Counted from the first letter of the stretch, positions 53,674-64,000 are shown. The stretch is 64,000 nt of DNA from Synaphobranchus kaupii (GCA_029718625.1 CM056376.1:83534541-83598540), one strand, 5' to 3'. Numbers and translations are program-made. Notes: a model not told the origin generated them from the sequence alone.

Positions 53674-55032
53674 TTGGCTACCATTCCTAGAGATGAACGT
53701 GCTTTGGTGCGAAAAGTGCAAATCAATCCCAGAACAACAGCAAAGGACCTTGTGAAGATGCCGGAGGGAACAGGTACAAAAGTATCTATATCCACAGTAA
53801 AACAAGTCTTATATCGACATAACCTGAAAGGCTGCTCAGCAAGGAAGAAGCCACTACTCCAAAACCGCCATAAAAAAGCCAGACTACAGTTTGCAACTGC
53901 ACATCATCCCAACCGTGAAGCTCGGGGGTGGCAGCATTATGGTGTGGGGGTGCTTTGCTGCAGGAGGGACTGGGGCACTTCATAAAATAGATGGCATCAT
54001 GAGGAAGGAAAATTATGTGGATATATTGAAGCAACATCTCAAGACATCATCCAGGAAGTTAAGGCTTGGTTGCAAATGGACAATGACCCAAAGCATACTT
54101 CGAAAGTTGTGGCAAAATGGCTTAAATGGGCCATGAAGCACCCGGTAACGTGGCTCTGGTTCGTTAGCTTTTTACCTTAAATTAGATATGACCGTGCATT
54201 CAAATCTCAAACCAACCCGTATTTGCTGAAAAAAAATTTACAATTAGCTTTTTTTCCACTTGGGCGCAGCCATCTTGGACTAACTGCGGTCATGACGTCA
54301 CTAGGTTGGTTGGCCTCAGCTGTTCAATGTATTACTATGGGAGAATAGCTGACTTTGTGAGCTCAACAATGTATCGTGAGGAAAAAATTTAACAAAAAAC
54401 ACACAGACGGTCTTTTTGTATTGCCCCGAGATGCTCAAATGAGTATTACCAAACAAAACTTCATTAAAAACTTCATTTCCACGAACTGCTTCTAACAATA
54501 TTAATGCTGTGGCCTGACAAGCCGGCAACTGCAGCGCCGCTGCATTGCTTTGATAAACGGTTTGGGAGCTGTTAACGAATGCGGTTAACGACTATATCAA
54601 GGCAATGCAGCGGCAGTTGCAGTTGGTCCAAGATGGCTGTGCCCTAGTGGAAAAAAAGCTAATTGTAACTTCTTTTTACAGCAAATACGGGTCGGTTTGA
54701 GATTTGAATGCACGGTCATATCTAATTTAAGGTAAAAATCTAACAAACCAGAGCCACTTTACTGAATGCTTAATGTCCCCTTTAAGGACAACAAAGTCAA
54801 GATATTGGAGCGGCCATCACAAAGTCCTGACCTTAATCCAATCCAAAGTTTGTGGGCAGAACTGAAAAAGCGTGTGCGAGCAAGGAGGCCTACAAACCTG
54901 ACTCAGTTATACAAGTTCTGTCAGGAGGAATGGGCCAAAATTCCAGCAACTTTTTGTGAGAAGCTTGTGGAAGGCTACCCGAAATGTTTGACCCAAGTTA
55001 AACAATTTAAAGGCAATGCTACCAAATACTAA
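53674..55032 (+). pseudogene. Tc1-like transposase, deleted and interrupted
   Basis: The first frame (53674-53905) gives the DNA-binding part (ISTVKQVLYRHNLKGCSARK). The sequence then jumps by deletion past the first catalytic Asp to IPTVKLGGGSIMVWGCFAAG in another frame (53891-54120), where the second Asp segment is degraded. After the MITE the frame resumes (54783-55032) with RPSQSPDLNPIQSLWAELKK, where the expected catalytic Glu is Gln. Ends GNATKY. Clearly inactive. Confidence 0.85.
54126..54781. mobile_element. Kolobok-like TTAA MITE
   Basis: TTAA at 54122-54125 and 54782-54785. The ends ATGGGCC and AAGGGGAC (inverted) agree with a TTAAAGGRR-type terminus. Inverted repeats of about 150 bp (GTGGCTCTGGTTCGTTAG; TTAAATTAGATATGACCGTG). 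656 bp without coding text. Inserted into the Tc1 transposase between its second and third catalytic segments. Confidence 0.8.
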
Positions 55033-55255
55033 CAATGTATGTAAACTTCTGACCCACTGGGAATGTGATGAAAGAAATAAAAGCTGAAATAAATCATTCT
55101 CTTTACTATTATTCTGACATTTCACATTCTTAAAATAAAGTTGTGATCCTAACTGACCTAAGACAGGGATTGTTTACTAGGATTCAATGTCAGGAATTGT
55201 GAAAAACTGAGTTTAAATGGATTTGGCTAAGGTGTATTTAAGCTTTCGACTGTAT

Positions 55256-56692
55256 ATAGTTATGGTTAACTGCAATTGAAATCCCTAATTAATACCGCAT
55301 GTTTTACCCATAGACTGTATAAAAATAGGTTTTACCGCATTTCACACCTTTAGAATTTATTTGGAATTGGAACTGATTCTTTTACCCGGTTCCAAAACTG
55401 AGAACCGGTTCTGGAATCGATTCCTAATTTCAGACCAAATGCCCAACACTAAGCGAAATTGCTGGAAGTCTATTGACCTTATTCACATGGTGGCCATGTT
55501 GCTGTAATGTCACGTTCGGGGTGGGAAACTCCACACAGAAAAGCTGGTAAACAACTGTAAAAGTACAATGTTCTTCTGTTGTGTGCCATTCTTCAACTTG
55601 TATAAACATTGGGAATCTCTCTTTTCACTGTTTCATGATATACAAAGCACTGCAAAATGAATGGATTTCTAAAACCCAGAGAGATTTTGCACCATATTTT
55701 AAAAGGATATTTACGGAAGCTGACGGGTATAAAACACAACGACATTTCGGAAAACATACATATTTCAGAGAACAACTGCAGGTCAGAAAACACAACGACA
55801 AAACTCGAAACACATTTACAAATCACTTTACGGAAAGGGTAGGTACTAGGCCTACATGAAAAGAGATTGTAGCCTCCTTCTGATTGGACAAATGAAAGTC
55901 TGACAACGTGAGTGACCAACCAACAGTTTCCATTATCTAACGTGACATTCAAGACAAGCCTATGGACTGGAGTTTATTTAGTTCCATAATAGCGCATGTG
56001 GAATTGTGAAATTAGTGCACAGAACAGTATTTTTCGCCGTTTTGAGCTTGTGAAAATGGCATAAAAAATCTGCGTTTTTATGAACTTGAAAACGGCGAAA
56101 AACACAGCGTTTTCTTTCTAAAAAAAAGCGGCTAATTAATTTTTTCCTGAACCCGTGTGGTTACGTTCTTCCATCACTTTCCCATAAACATATTAACACA
56201 ATGCAGGTTTGGCTCATTGTCATTTGCTTTGTCTTTGAATTCTTCATCGACTAATGCTGTTTTAGAGGCTGTGTGTCCACAGTACCAATTAGGAGCCTAT
56301 TGGTTCACCTCAGCCTCTCTCAACGATATAAACCTGCATTGTGGAAATTAGTTTAAGGTGGAAATGATGAAAGAACAGTCCAATGAGCTCCACCTGGCTG
56401 CTCCACCACCCAACCAATGATGATCGAGGTTAGACCAAACCAGACCTGTTCACCGCAGATCTTACATGCTGCTGAACAATCGTGCCTATTAAATTATGTA
56501 TCTCTGCGTTATTTGTTTAGGTAATGTTGTGTTAATCTATGTAATGTAAAAGCTAACTTACAGATATTAAGATTGCTGAGTGCTTTCTCCCTGCCACGCA
56601 GTAGGCTATGAGGAGTAGCAGCAGCACCGATGTTAGATCTATTTCCTGATTACTATCTGCAACAAATGTGATTGAATGTTGCCATCTCGATT
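55256..56692. other. No gene recognised
   Basis: AT-rich, with an AACCGGTTC inverted motif near 55410 and a weak palindrome at 56030-56102. Open frames on both strands at 55581-55952 overlap each other and show no motif. Confidence 0.4.
56030..56102. repeat. Inverted repeat, 14-bp perfect arms
   Basis: TTTTTCGCCGTTTT (56030-56043) is mirrored at 56089-56102, with a weaker inner AAAAAA/TTTTTT pairing. Confidence 0.75.
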
Positions 56693-58640
56693 AACCCCTT
56701 GGCGCAGATGGCAAATTTGGTCTATTTAGGGGGTGCTCTGTTTAAGGCTTTATAACTCCAGGGGCTCTATTTTGGCGATCTTAGCGCTTGGTCTAAGCGC
56801 ATGGCGTTAAGTGCATTTAGGGCGTGTCCATGTCCACTATTGCTATTTAGACGGCGGGTTTTTTTGAGCGCTAAGCACGGCAACGTGCAAATGGGCTGAA
56901 CCTAGTCTCTTCATTAATTATAGGTGTGTCTTGGGCGTGACATGCAATAAACCAATCAAAATGTCATATCCCATTCCCTTTAAAAGCCTGCTTTTACACC
57001 TTGGTGGATTACTTATATGGTGGCGAAACAGAGATGCTTGTGCGTGTTTAGTGCGATCAGGAATAGGCTACATGGATCAATAGTAGCCTATGATCAATAT
57101 TATTTGGACTAACCATTGATTTCCCAGAAATTCCTGACAGTTCTGTTATTTTACAAAATATATGCGGTTAAATTTTGTTAAAAGCACCTGCAACAGCTGA
57201 GAATAAGCTGGCTTCCGTCTCACCTTAGAAAACGCCAAATTAGCCTGTTTGTTTAAGGAATTTCATTTGATTATGCAATGAAGCAATGAACTCATGTTAT
57301 TTAGACGGCGGGTGAACAATCCACTTTCCCAGGAAGACCGTGAAAAGTGTGATTTACAGCAGGGGAAACAGACCTGTTCCTGCAGAGAATGGCATTAAAA
57401 TGAATTGTGAATTAATTGTGTAACATGCAGAAAATTTCTAATTAGATGCTTAGTTCTCTTTAAAATCTTTTGTTCAGTTGTGGAATAACAGGTGAAATCA
57501 GCGGGGTTTTAATAAGCTGAGAGTATGGAAACCTTGTCACTGTAATTTAATAAATACGAAGGACAAAGAATAGCTAAGGTTACAATTCAGTTAACATGAT
57601 GACATTTATCTCCGTTTTTTATCTATAGGCTATCGAAAAAACCTTATGCACAGCGAATCCGCTGTTGCCTAGGCTATTTGAAAAACAATAAATGCAATAT
57701 TCACTGGACAAGGTTTTGAACTTTTTTCAGTCAAAACCATTATATTTACTTACAGGCGGTAGGCCTAGAGAGCTGTAGCTATTGTAATGACATCTAAAGC
57801 ACATTTTAAGAACTCAAATGTCCGTCTATTGCAGTGTGTGAGTTTTCCATTGAATGACAATTCACACAGTAGCTAGGTGTAAATAACAATTTGCGCATTA
57901 GGCTTGATAGAGGTGTTATCAGAAAAGTTTTTAATGGATAGCCATTGTCCCGTAACAGAAGATTGTCCCCCCAGAAGATTAGGCTACAGGAACTATTGGC
58001 AAATATAGCTTGATTCAGGACAATTACGAATAATCTATACATGTAACCTTACACGTACCATCGCACATCGCCTGGATGTTGATGGAGTGGGCTGAAAGCA
58101 ATTTAATGCGGCACTCCCCTTCGCTGAGGGACATGTATGTGGTCTTTGACCTATGGACCCTTTTATTATTATGCACTTTCTTATATAGCCTACACAATAA
58201 TAATATTTCACATTGTAATCTTGATATTTTAGTTATGCTGGCGCACGCCCCTGTGTGTAACAGACAGGAGGGTGTACGCGCGTTGTGCACACGCCTATGT
58301 CGACGCACTTATATGCGCCGTTAAAATAACATGTAAACAACCAGGGTTGTGGTGGTTTTATCGCAAGTGCTTTCTGCTGGCTCAAGATAGCAATACGCCA
58401 AAATTCTCCTGGCCACTCCTCATCTTAAGACCAACACACCCAGTTCACTTGCAATGGGCGCAAGAATACATGGTATTTAAATGACGTGAGCGCTAGGCAT
58501 TTTAATGAACCCTGCGCCGGGTGTAAGATAGCAAAGACACTTGCGTTTGAGTTAGCGCCGAGTGTAAGATAGGGCCCCAGGTGTGAGCATCACATAAACC
58601 TGGTAAATGGCTTACATGAAACAAGACAGGTGTACCACTT
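56693..58640. mobile_element. piggyBac-like element end carrying a second DNA element
   Basis: Starts TTAACCCCTTGGCGCAGATG, the inverse of 49738-49757. It is interrupted at 56763 by the GGCYC element and seems to continue after 58581 (TGTGAGCATCACATAAAC). The far end was not found, so the right limit is approximate. Confidence 0.5.
56763..58575 (+). mobile_element. DNA transposon of the GGCYCTATYTT family, full length
   Basis: Ends GGCTCTATTTTGGCG (left) and AGTGTAAGATAGGGCC (right; complement GGCCCTATCTTACACT). CCAGG flanks both sides (56758-56762 and 58576-58580), a candidate 5-bp target duplication. 1.8 kb, no transposase readable. The same family lies at 10485. Confidence 0.68.
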
Positions 58641-58846
58641 ACAATACAAACTTAGATTTGTTTATTTTCATAATTTAAGTCACAATAAAGTGCCACAAAT
58701 GCAAAGAAACTTTGGAAAAATTCAACAAAAAATAGTTTTTCTTTAGTTTTCAACAAAATGCTGAGCTACATAAGTGAAATCGGTAATATATATTGTAAGG
58801 GTAATTTTCTGATTGACACTGTGTGTGTGTTAACATGAAGACAATC
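58581..58846. other. Spacer between DNA element and duplication
   Basis: AT-rich; the first part may belong to the piggyBac-like element. Nothing else recognised. Confidence 0.4.
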
Positions 58847-60628
58847 ACATAGTAAAAAATAACTAAGAATCAAGTCACAGAACTGTACGTTTTTAAAGGT
58901 GTCATGGTTTCTGGCAGCCTCCGGTTATTTCTACGGTCGTTCTTTCTTTTAGCGACGTCAGGTCACTCTATTGGATTTTCCATCTTCCATTCCGGTGCTT
59001 TGCTATCGCTCGGCGGTGATTCCTCGCACCTGTTTTGAGTTTCCTGTCGGCTAGATAAGCTCAGGGTTTCCGCTTTCCTGTGCTTCGATATTGTCTTTGC
59101 TACATTGACAACGAAGTCGGTAAGGTATTGGATTTCGGTCACTGCATTTCTGGTTTGTACGAATAAGAAACTCAGCAAGTCCGGTTTAGAGTTAAAGAGA
59201 AAGATTTATTTTAATCTTTTTCTTTCCTTTCTCTCTTTATCCTTTAAACTCCTCTACCGATTACCTTTTTGTTCAGCTCTTCCGCACCTAGAGCGTAACA
59301 CCTTGGCGCATAAGTCCCGCCTGCGGGACCTTTTTTGCTCAACTGAGACATTCGTTGCTACTGCAGCCGAACTATTATTGGAAATCACTGTGTTTTAAAT
59401 TTATTGGTAGGCGGTTCGTGATGATTTCTGCCGAATACGTAGTTTCTAAGTGCCACTATTTCCCTGTAGCAAGTCCATTTATCAAGCAACCCCCCACCTA
59501 GTCTATACCTACCTATGCGTGACATAGTGGACAATAGCGTCTATGTTTGGGTTCATAAATATATTTATTCATCATATAAAATTAGAATAACGTCATAGCA
59601 ACGAGATAAACCCAACAATAGCCTGATCGTATGCCAGAAAAGCCGTGAAAAGCCCTGCTCACTCAAATGCAAAATAAACTGTGAAAGTACTATCTCATTC
59701 TACCATGTATTCTACTAGCAATATATGCTACTAAATATGAAATAAATATACAATCCTACCATTGGTTTTACACATCGAGATGTTCCTTTCAAAATTCAGT
59801 TGTCATTTATTGTCTGGTACAATCGGTTTGAGAAATATACAACACTTTATACCGCTATTACACTATCTGAAACGTCGCCGTGTAATAGCCCCATGCCCTG
59901 TCAGCCTGTCTCATGCATTACAGTTCACTCTGGTTTAATTGTCGGCTTTTTTATCCAATAGAGTACATTATAACCTTTGCAACGGTATATGCCAAGTCTT
60001 TTTGGGTGCTTTGAGCAATTTACTACAGCCCAGCGTAACGGCAGTTTTCGTTTTAACTGTCTAGTATTACGCAAGCGATATACAATACGCATTATGCAGG
60101 GGAATTTCCCTTTTGCGATATGTAAGTATTTTTGCGTCAAAAATACCGTTGGTCTCGCTGGCTACATACGTACGTTCGTGTTTCCACTCGAGCACTTTCC
60201 AATATGTTTGATAGCCCTGTTGTTATTTTCGCATTTTGAGTGCATTTCACATACTGTAGTGCAATCGTTAGCTAAATGTATTTTTGAAGTAGGCTACCGA
60301 TGTTCATTGAAGATAGAACATTTGGCAGCATTTTACAGATGGTGGAAAACTATTTTATGTTCATGTTATCATACATAATATAGGCTATGGCGTATACTAG
60401 TCTCTTAGGGCATGACAAATGCTCATTCCAATTTGCTGTGCGCTGATATGTGGTAGATTAAGGTAAAAATGTCCTTGGAGTCATTATGAATAGGAAAAAA
60501 GAATACAGAAAAATGCAATCCCAGGACAAAAGTATACATACTGTAGAGTACAGGGACAAGTGATGTTTTATTGAGGTACAAGAGTGAATGATTAGGCAAC
60601 ATATTTAGGTCTATGTAACACTGTGATA
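58847..60628. repeat. 1.8-kb duplication, copy 2 (truncated LTR plus nested element)
   Basis: Matches 47648-49443 at a spacing of about 11.2 kb, including the sequence upstream of the LTR start (58900). The right breakpoint falls inside the nested piggyBac-like element, so the LTR 3' half is absent. Confidence 0.95.
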
Positions 60629-60996
60629 GTACGCCATTAGCAACTTCGGTTCCCCGTGTCTCCAACTACGGCTCAGAGATTAGATGGGAAAAGGTGGCAC
60701 GTATTTGTGTGCAAGGTAGGCTGCCAGAGAATTCATAGCATTACATAAGCATTTGAGCTAACTTAAGAATTCCAGTTTAGCTTCCGGGTTATATTTTGCC
60801 GTAGCTAGGCTACAACAACAACGAGTATATCTCGGTAATAATGTGCAACATAACGTTTCCCAACGGGATACAAATACCTAACATTTAACACGACAAAACA
60901 GCAGCAGTATAAACTAGCGAAATAGTCACAACTTTTTACACAACTTTTACGAACCTCCTGACAGAAAATTTGGTAATGAGTATCGTTAGCCTAGCT
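60629..60996. other. No gene recognised
   Basis: Short stretch between the duplication breakpoint and the gypsy LTR. Confidence 0.4.
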
Positions 60997-61180
60997 TGTC
61001 ATAATGCGGCCCAGACCAGGCATTACGGTAAATCCAAGGCGCGAAGCCGGGAGAACAGCCTGTTGGAACAGGACATGTAGGAGACACAGAGACGTAGCCA
61101 GTTAGCTATACTGTATCACCAACCTGTTTGTGAATAAACGTATTCGTATTGTTTAAAGAGGACTCCGTCCATCTTTTACA
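60997..61180 (+). repeat. 5' LTR of Ty3/gypsy element
   Basis: Ends ATCTTTTACA at 61180, directly before a primer-binding site. TGTCATAATGCGG at 60997 is the likeliest start, giving a short 184-bp LTR. AATAAACG (61135) may serve as poly(A) signal. The start is inferred because the 3' LTR lies beyond the window. Confidence 0.55.
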
Positions 61181-61198
61181 TGGTGTCAGAAGTGATCC
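61181..61198 (+). promoter_or_regulatory. tRNA primer-binding site
   Basis: TGGTGTCAGAAGTGATCC starts with TGG, complementary to a tRNA CCA end, and abuts the LTR end. TGGTGTCAGAAGTGG-type sites are common in gypsy elements. Confidence 0.75.
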
Positions 61199-61219
61199 GG
61201 ACAAAAGGACAAGCACAGA

Positions 61220-63439
61220 ATGGCCAAGTTTAATCCTCCAGCGAACTTTGCTTTCGAAAAGCCAGCAGAATGGCCCGACTGGAAACAGCGGTTTGAAAGG
61301 TACAGAATCGCTACGAAACTGAACAAAGACGACGGACCTGTACAAGTGAGTTGCTTAATTTACGCCATGGGAAGCGAAGCAGAAAATGTATTTAAGTCTT
61401 TCGTTTTTGCTGCTGAGGCAGAGAAAGAGGATTATGACATAGTGCGGAATAAGTTTGACGAGTACTTCGTTCCGAGGAGGAATGTCATTCACGAACGAGC
61501 GTGTTTTCACCAGCGTGTTCAGAAGCCGGGAGAGAAAGCAGAGAGCTTCATAAGGGCTTTATACGACCTGTCGGAACACTGTGACTTCGGCACAAACCGG
61601 GAAGAGAATATCCGGGACCGAATCGTAGTTGGGATACTGGATAAAGAAATTTCACGTAAGCTGCAATTGATGCAAGATTTGACGTTAGCTCAGACTGTAC
61701 AGACAGTCCGACAGGCTGAAGAAGTGGCTACGCACGTCAACATGCAGGGAGAAGCAGTGGGGGCAGTGCATGAAGTTACTTGGCAGAGCCACAGGTACCC
61801 AAAGTCTAAACCACAGAGTGGGCCAAAAGAAAGAAAATGGGGAAAGGAAAAGAAATGTTTTAAATGTGGCAAAACACAACATAGTAAAGATGAAAGCTGC
61901 CCTGCTAAAAAATCCACCTGTCATATTTGTCACAAATCTGGACATTGGGCCAGAGTGTGCAGGAATAAGAAGCAAGTGAGTGAGGTTACTGAGCAAATAG
62001 AACAGCCAGAGCAGTCAGCTTACTTTCTTGGTGTACTTTTGGACAAGAGGCCAATAGTGTTCAAAATAGACACAGGGGCTGATGTGAATGTAGTCAGTGA
62101 GGAGACATACCACACATACACTCCAGAGAGTGTACTAGAGCCACCAGACATTCCACTGGACAGCCCAGGTGGAGAGCTAAAATGTCTAGGGAAGTTTCAG
62201 ACCACTGTAACCTACAAAGGAAAAGCATATCCACTCACAGCATATGTAGTAAGGGGCCACACTGTTAATAACCTACTCAGCCGTTCCATGTCAGTGACAA
62301 TGAACCTAGTGAGGAGAGTAGATGAAATCAGTCTGAACAGTGAGCAGCAACCGGCCTATGGGACATTGAAAACTGAACCTGTGAAGATACAGCTAAAAGA
62401 CAATGCCCAGCCGTATGCAGTATATACAGCACGCAGAGTACCACTTCCAATGCTCCAGAAGGTGAAGGAAGAGCTACTGAGAATGGAGAGTAATGGCATC
62501 ATTGAACCTGTGACACAACCTACTGAGTGGTGTGCACCCATGGTGCCTGTCTTGAAGAGGAACACAGGCAAAGCCCGCATTTGTGTCGATCTGAAAAGAC
62601 TGAATGAGTCAGTCAAAAGAGAGCAGTACATCCTGCCTACTGTAGACGAGATAACAGCCAAGCTAAGTGGTGCAACTGTCTTTTCCTCACTTGATGCTGC
62701 TAGTGGATTTTGGCAAATCCCACTGCACCCAGATAGCTGTAGGCTCACCACCTTTATTACTCCATTTGGCAGATACAGTTTCAAACGCTTGCCATTTGGA
62801 ATTACTAGTGCTCCGGAGATATTCCAGAGAAAGATGATGGAGACTCTACAGGGGCTGGAAGGTGTTGAGGTCTTCATGGACGACATCTTAGTCTATGGGA
62901 CCACTATGGAACAGCATAACAACCGCCTCAACAAAGTGATGCACCGCATACAGTCGGCTGGTCTTAAGCTGAATGAAGATAAGTGCTCCTTCCGGCAGAG
63001 TCAACTGCGGTTCCTGGGTCATCTCATCGACCAGTCAGGGGTCCGACCTGATCCAGAAAAGGTCGCAGCCATTCACCAGATGCCACCACCAGGAAATGTC
63101 ACAGAGTTAAAAAGAATTCTGGGCATGGTGAATTTCCTAGGGAGATACATTCCCAACCTCTCAACAGTGGGGCAGCCGCTCCATGAGTTGTTAAAGAGTA
63201 AGAATGACTGGACATGGTGTCATGCGCAACAGACAGCCTTTGAAAAAATAAAAGAGCTGCTGACAACTGCACCAGTTTTAGCATATTATGATGTCACTAG
63301 ACCCACTGCAGTGTCAGCTGATGCCAGCAGTTATGGACTGGGGGGGGGGTGCTACTACAACTCCATGGAGAGCAGTGGAAACCCGTGGCATATTGCTCCA
63401 GACGACTCTCAGATGCTGAAACACGCTATGCCCAGATAG
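61220..63439 (+). CDS. Gypsy gag-pol polyprotein, frame 1
   Basis: 739 codons from ATG 61220, 22 bp after the primer-binding site. Gag (1-190) with ERACFHQRVQKPGEKAESFI; zinc knuckles CFKCGKTQHSKDESC (about 213-227; one residue longer than standard) and CHICHKSGHWARVC (about 233-246); protease active site KIDTGADVNVV (about 283); reverse transcriptase ICVDLKRLNESV, SSLDAASGFWQIPL, KRLPFGITSAPEIFQ and the FMDD box (about 552-555); RNase H start AVSADASSYGLGG (about 698). The last 35 or so codons are out of frame because the run of ten G at 63340-63349 is two longer than the downstream frame requires. Gag and pol share one frame, so no programmed shift between them is needed. Confidence 0.93.
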   Translation: MAKFNPPANFAFEKPAEWPDWKQRFERYRIATKLNKDDGPVQVSCLIYAMGSEAENVFKSFVFAAEAEKEDYDIVRNKFDEYFVPRRNVIHERACFHQRVQKPGEKAESFIRALYDLSEHCDFGTNREENIRDRIVVGILDKEISRKLQLMQDLTLAQTVQTVRQAEEVATHVNMQGEAVGAVHEVTWQSHRYPKSKPQSGPKERKWGKEKKCFKCGKTQHSKDESCPAKKSTCHICHKSGHWARVCRNKKQVSEVTEQIEQPEQSAYFLGVLLDKRPIVFKIDTGADVNVVSEETYHTYTPESVLEPPDIPLDSPGGELKCLGKFQTTVTYKGKAYPLTAYVVRGHTVNNLLSRSMSVTMNLVRRVDEISLNSEQQPAYGTLKTEPVKIQLKDNAQPYAVYTARRVPLPMLQKVKEELLRMESNGIIEPVTQPTEWCAPMVPVLKRNTGKARICVDLKRLNESVKREQYILPTVDEITAKLSGATVFSSLDAASGFWQIPLHPDSCRLTTFITPFGRYSFKRLPFGITSAPEIFQRKMMETLQGLEGVEVFMDDILVYGTTMEQHNNRLNKVMHRIQSAGLKLNEDKCSFRQSQLRFLGHLIDQSGVRPDPEKVAAIHQMPPPGNVTELKRILGMVNFLGRYIPNLSTVGQPLHELLKSKNDWTWCHAQQTAFEKIKELLTTAPVLAYYDVTRPTAVSADASSYGLGGGCYYNSMESSGNPWHIAPDDSQMLKHAMPR

Positions 63440-64000
63440 AGAAGGAGTGTCTGGCCGGAGTGTGGGCATGTGAGAAGTTTGACAGGTACCTAAACGGCCT
63501 AGAGAAGTTCAGGTTAGTGACAGACCACAAGCCACTAGTACCTCTCATTAACAGTCAGAGCTTGGAAAAGGTCCCTATCAGATGTCAGCGCCTACTCATG
63601 AGGCTAATGAGATTCAGCCCAGTGGCGGAGTATGCACCAGGAAAGACTCTTGTCGTAGCAGATACACTGTCACGCAGCCCACTGACATGCAGTAAAGGTG
63701 GAATAGATACACACAGTGATGTAGCCTGCTACGTAGCCACAGTAGTGGGAGGGATCCCAGCATCACCAAGTAAACTTGACAGCATCAGGAAGGTCACTGA
63801 AACTGACAAGGAGTTACAGTTAATCAGTAAGCTCATTAGGTCAGGGTGGCCCGAACACACTAGTAGCATCCCTATGGATGCCAGGGAGTACATTAAAGTG
63901 AGGTCGGAGCTCTCAGTAGAAAATGGCCTAGTCTTAAGAGGGTGCAGGATTGTAGTGCCAAGGTCAATGAGAAGTGAAATCCTAGAGAAACTACACCAGG
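63350..64000 (+). CDS. Gypsy pol continuation: RNase H and integrase N-terminus (partial)
   Basis: From the G run to the window end a second frame stays open. It carries the rest of RNase H (KECLAGVWACEKF, TDHKPLVPLI, a QRLLMRLMRFSP segment and a DTLSRS tail) and then the approach to the integrase zinc-binding domain (RGCRIVVPRSMRSEIL). The integrase catalytic core lies beyond 64000. Except for the G-run shift no stop interrupts pol in this window. Confidence 0.88.

Larger units (their letters stand above)
53670..55255 (+). mobile_element. Tc1-like remnant, plus strand, 5' end missing
   Basis: The transposase text runs 53674-55032, and the 3' region ends near 55255 with AACTGAGTTTAAATGGATTT and TTTCGACTGTATAT, the terminus of a common fish Tc1 family. 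The left inverted repeat was not found. A Kolobok-like MITE sits inside. Confidence 0.82.
60997..64000 (+). mobile_element. Ty3/gypsy retrotransposon, 5' part, runs off the window
   Basis: LTR, primer-binding site and a single gag-pol reading frame with capsid, two zinc knuckles, protease, reverse transcriptase, RNase H and the start of integrase. There is one frame break at a G run. The best-preserved element in the window. No chromodomain can be assessed because the end is missing. It has a tRNA-primed site, unlike the sushi-like elements. Confidence 0.9.

Noticed and set aside
55581..55952. Overlapping ORFs of 92 and 119 codons on opposite strands
   Set aside because: Mutual overlap, no motif, AT-rich flank; treated as chance.
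58847..60628. Independent second LTR insertion
   Set aside because: The sequence upstream of the LTR start is also shared with 47648, so it is a duplication of an existing insertion.

Overview
This window looks like vertebrate, and specifically teleost fish, nuclear DNA. It is AT-rich with long non-coding stretches, has no bacterial-style gene packing, and carries a mixture of transposable elements typical of ray-finned fish: Tc1-like DD34E transposons, Tf1/sushi-like and other Ty3/gypsy elements, a DIRS element, L2- and RTE-like LINEs, hAT, Kolobok/T2-like and piggyBac-like TTAA-target elements, and solo LTRs. I cannot name the species. I found no convincing host protein-coding gene; every protein I could recognise is encoded by a mobile element, and most of these are broken.

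Layout. 1-5.7 kb: a duplicated unit headed by a tRNA-like sequence, split by an almost complete Tc1 element (1144-2781). 5.7-8.5 kb: a 5' LTR plus gag/protease and a chromodomain remnant of a sushi-like retrotransposon, cut by a 240-bp foldback. 8.7-13.9 kb: Tc1 and hAT ends, then a DNA transposon carrying a short repeat that carries a Kolobok/T2-like element with a THAP-domain remnant; an empty copy of the short repeat lies downstream. 13.9-16.3 kb: tandem repeats and LTR-like sequence. 16.3-17.2 kb: a broken hAT transposase. 19-22.3 kb: a minus-strand retroelement with polypurine tract, LTR and a 148-residue coiled-coil ORF. 22.7-26.6 kb: an IS630/Tc1/mariner-related element with an intron-containing transposase and a solo LTR inside it. 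29.4-33.8 kb: a minus-strand DIRS element. 33.7-37.1 kb: foldback-family pieces, a Tc1-type MITE and a second sushi-like element. 37.1-41.2 kb: a hAT fragment with downstream tandem repeats split by an L2 LINE. 41.2-46.3 kb: an RTE-like LINE interrupted by a TTAA-target element which itself contains a Tc1 element. 47.6-50.1 kb: a solo sushi-type LTR interrupted by a piggyBac-like element; most of this is duplicated at 58.8-60.6 kb. 53.7-55.3 kb: a Tc1 remnant with a Kolobok-like MITE inside. 56.7-58.6 kb: a second nested pair of DNA elements. 61.0-64.0 kb: the 5' two thirds of a well-preserved Ty3/gypsy element running off the window.

How the parts relate. The elements do not form a pathway; they form layers. 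Several insertions can be ordered because target-site duplications are visible: TA (1142/2782, 42178/43721), TTAA (11383/12693, 41741/44142, 54122/54782), TATAG (24666/26228) and AAAGG (47696/50080). The clearest mechanistic signal is a match between the presumed RNA start of the first sushi-like LTR and the bases directly after that LTR, as expected for self-primed reverse transcription.

Limits. Families were assigned by reading motifs and recalled family features; no search was run. Boundaries without a target-site duplication are approximate.
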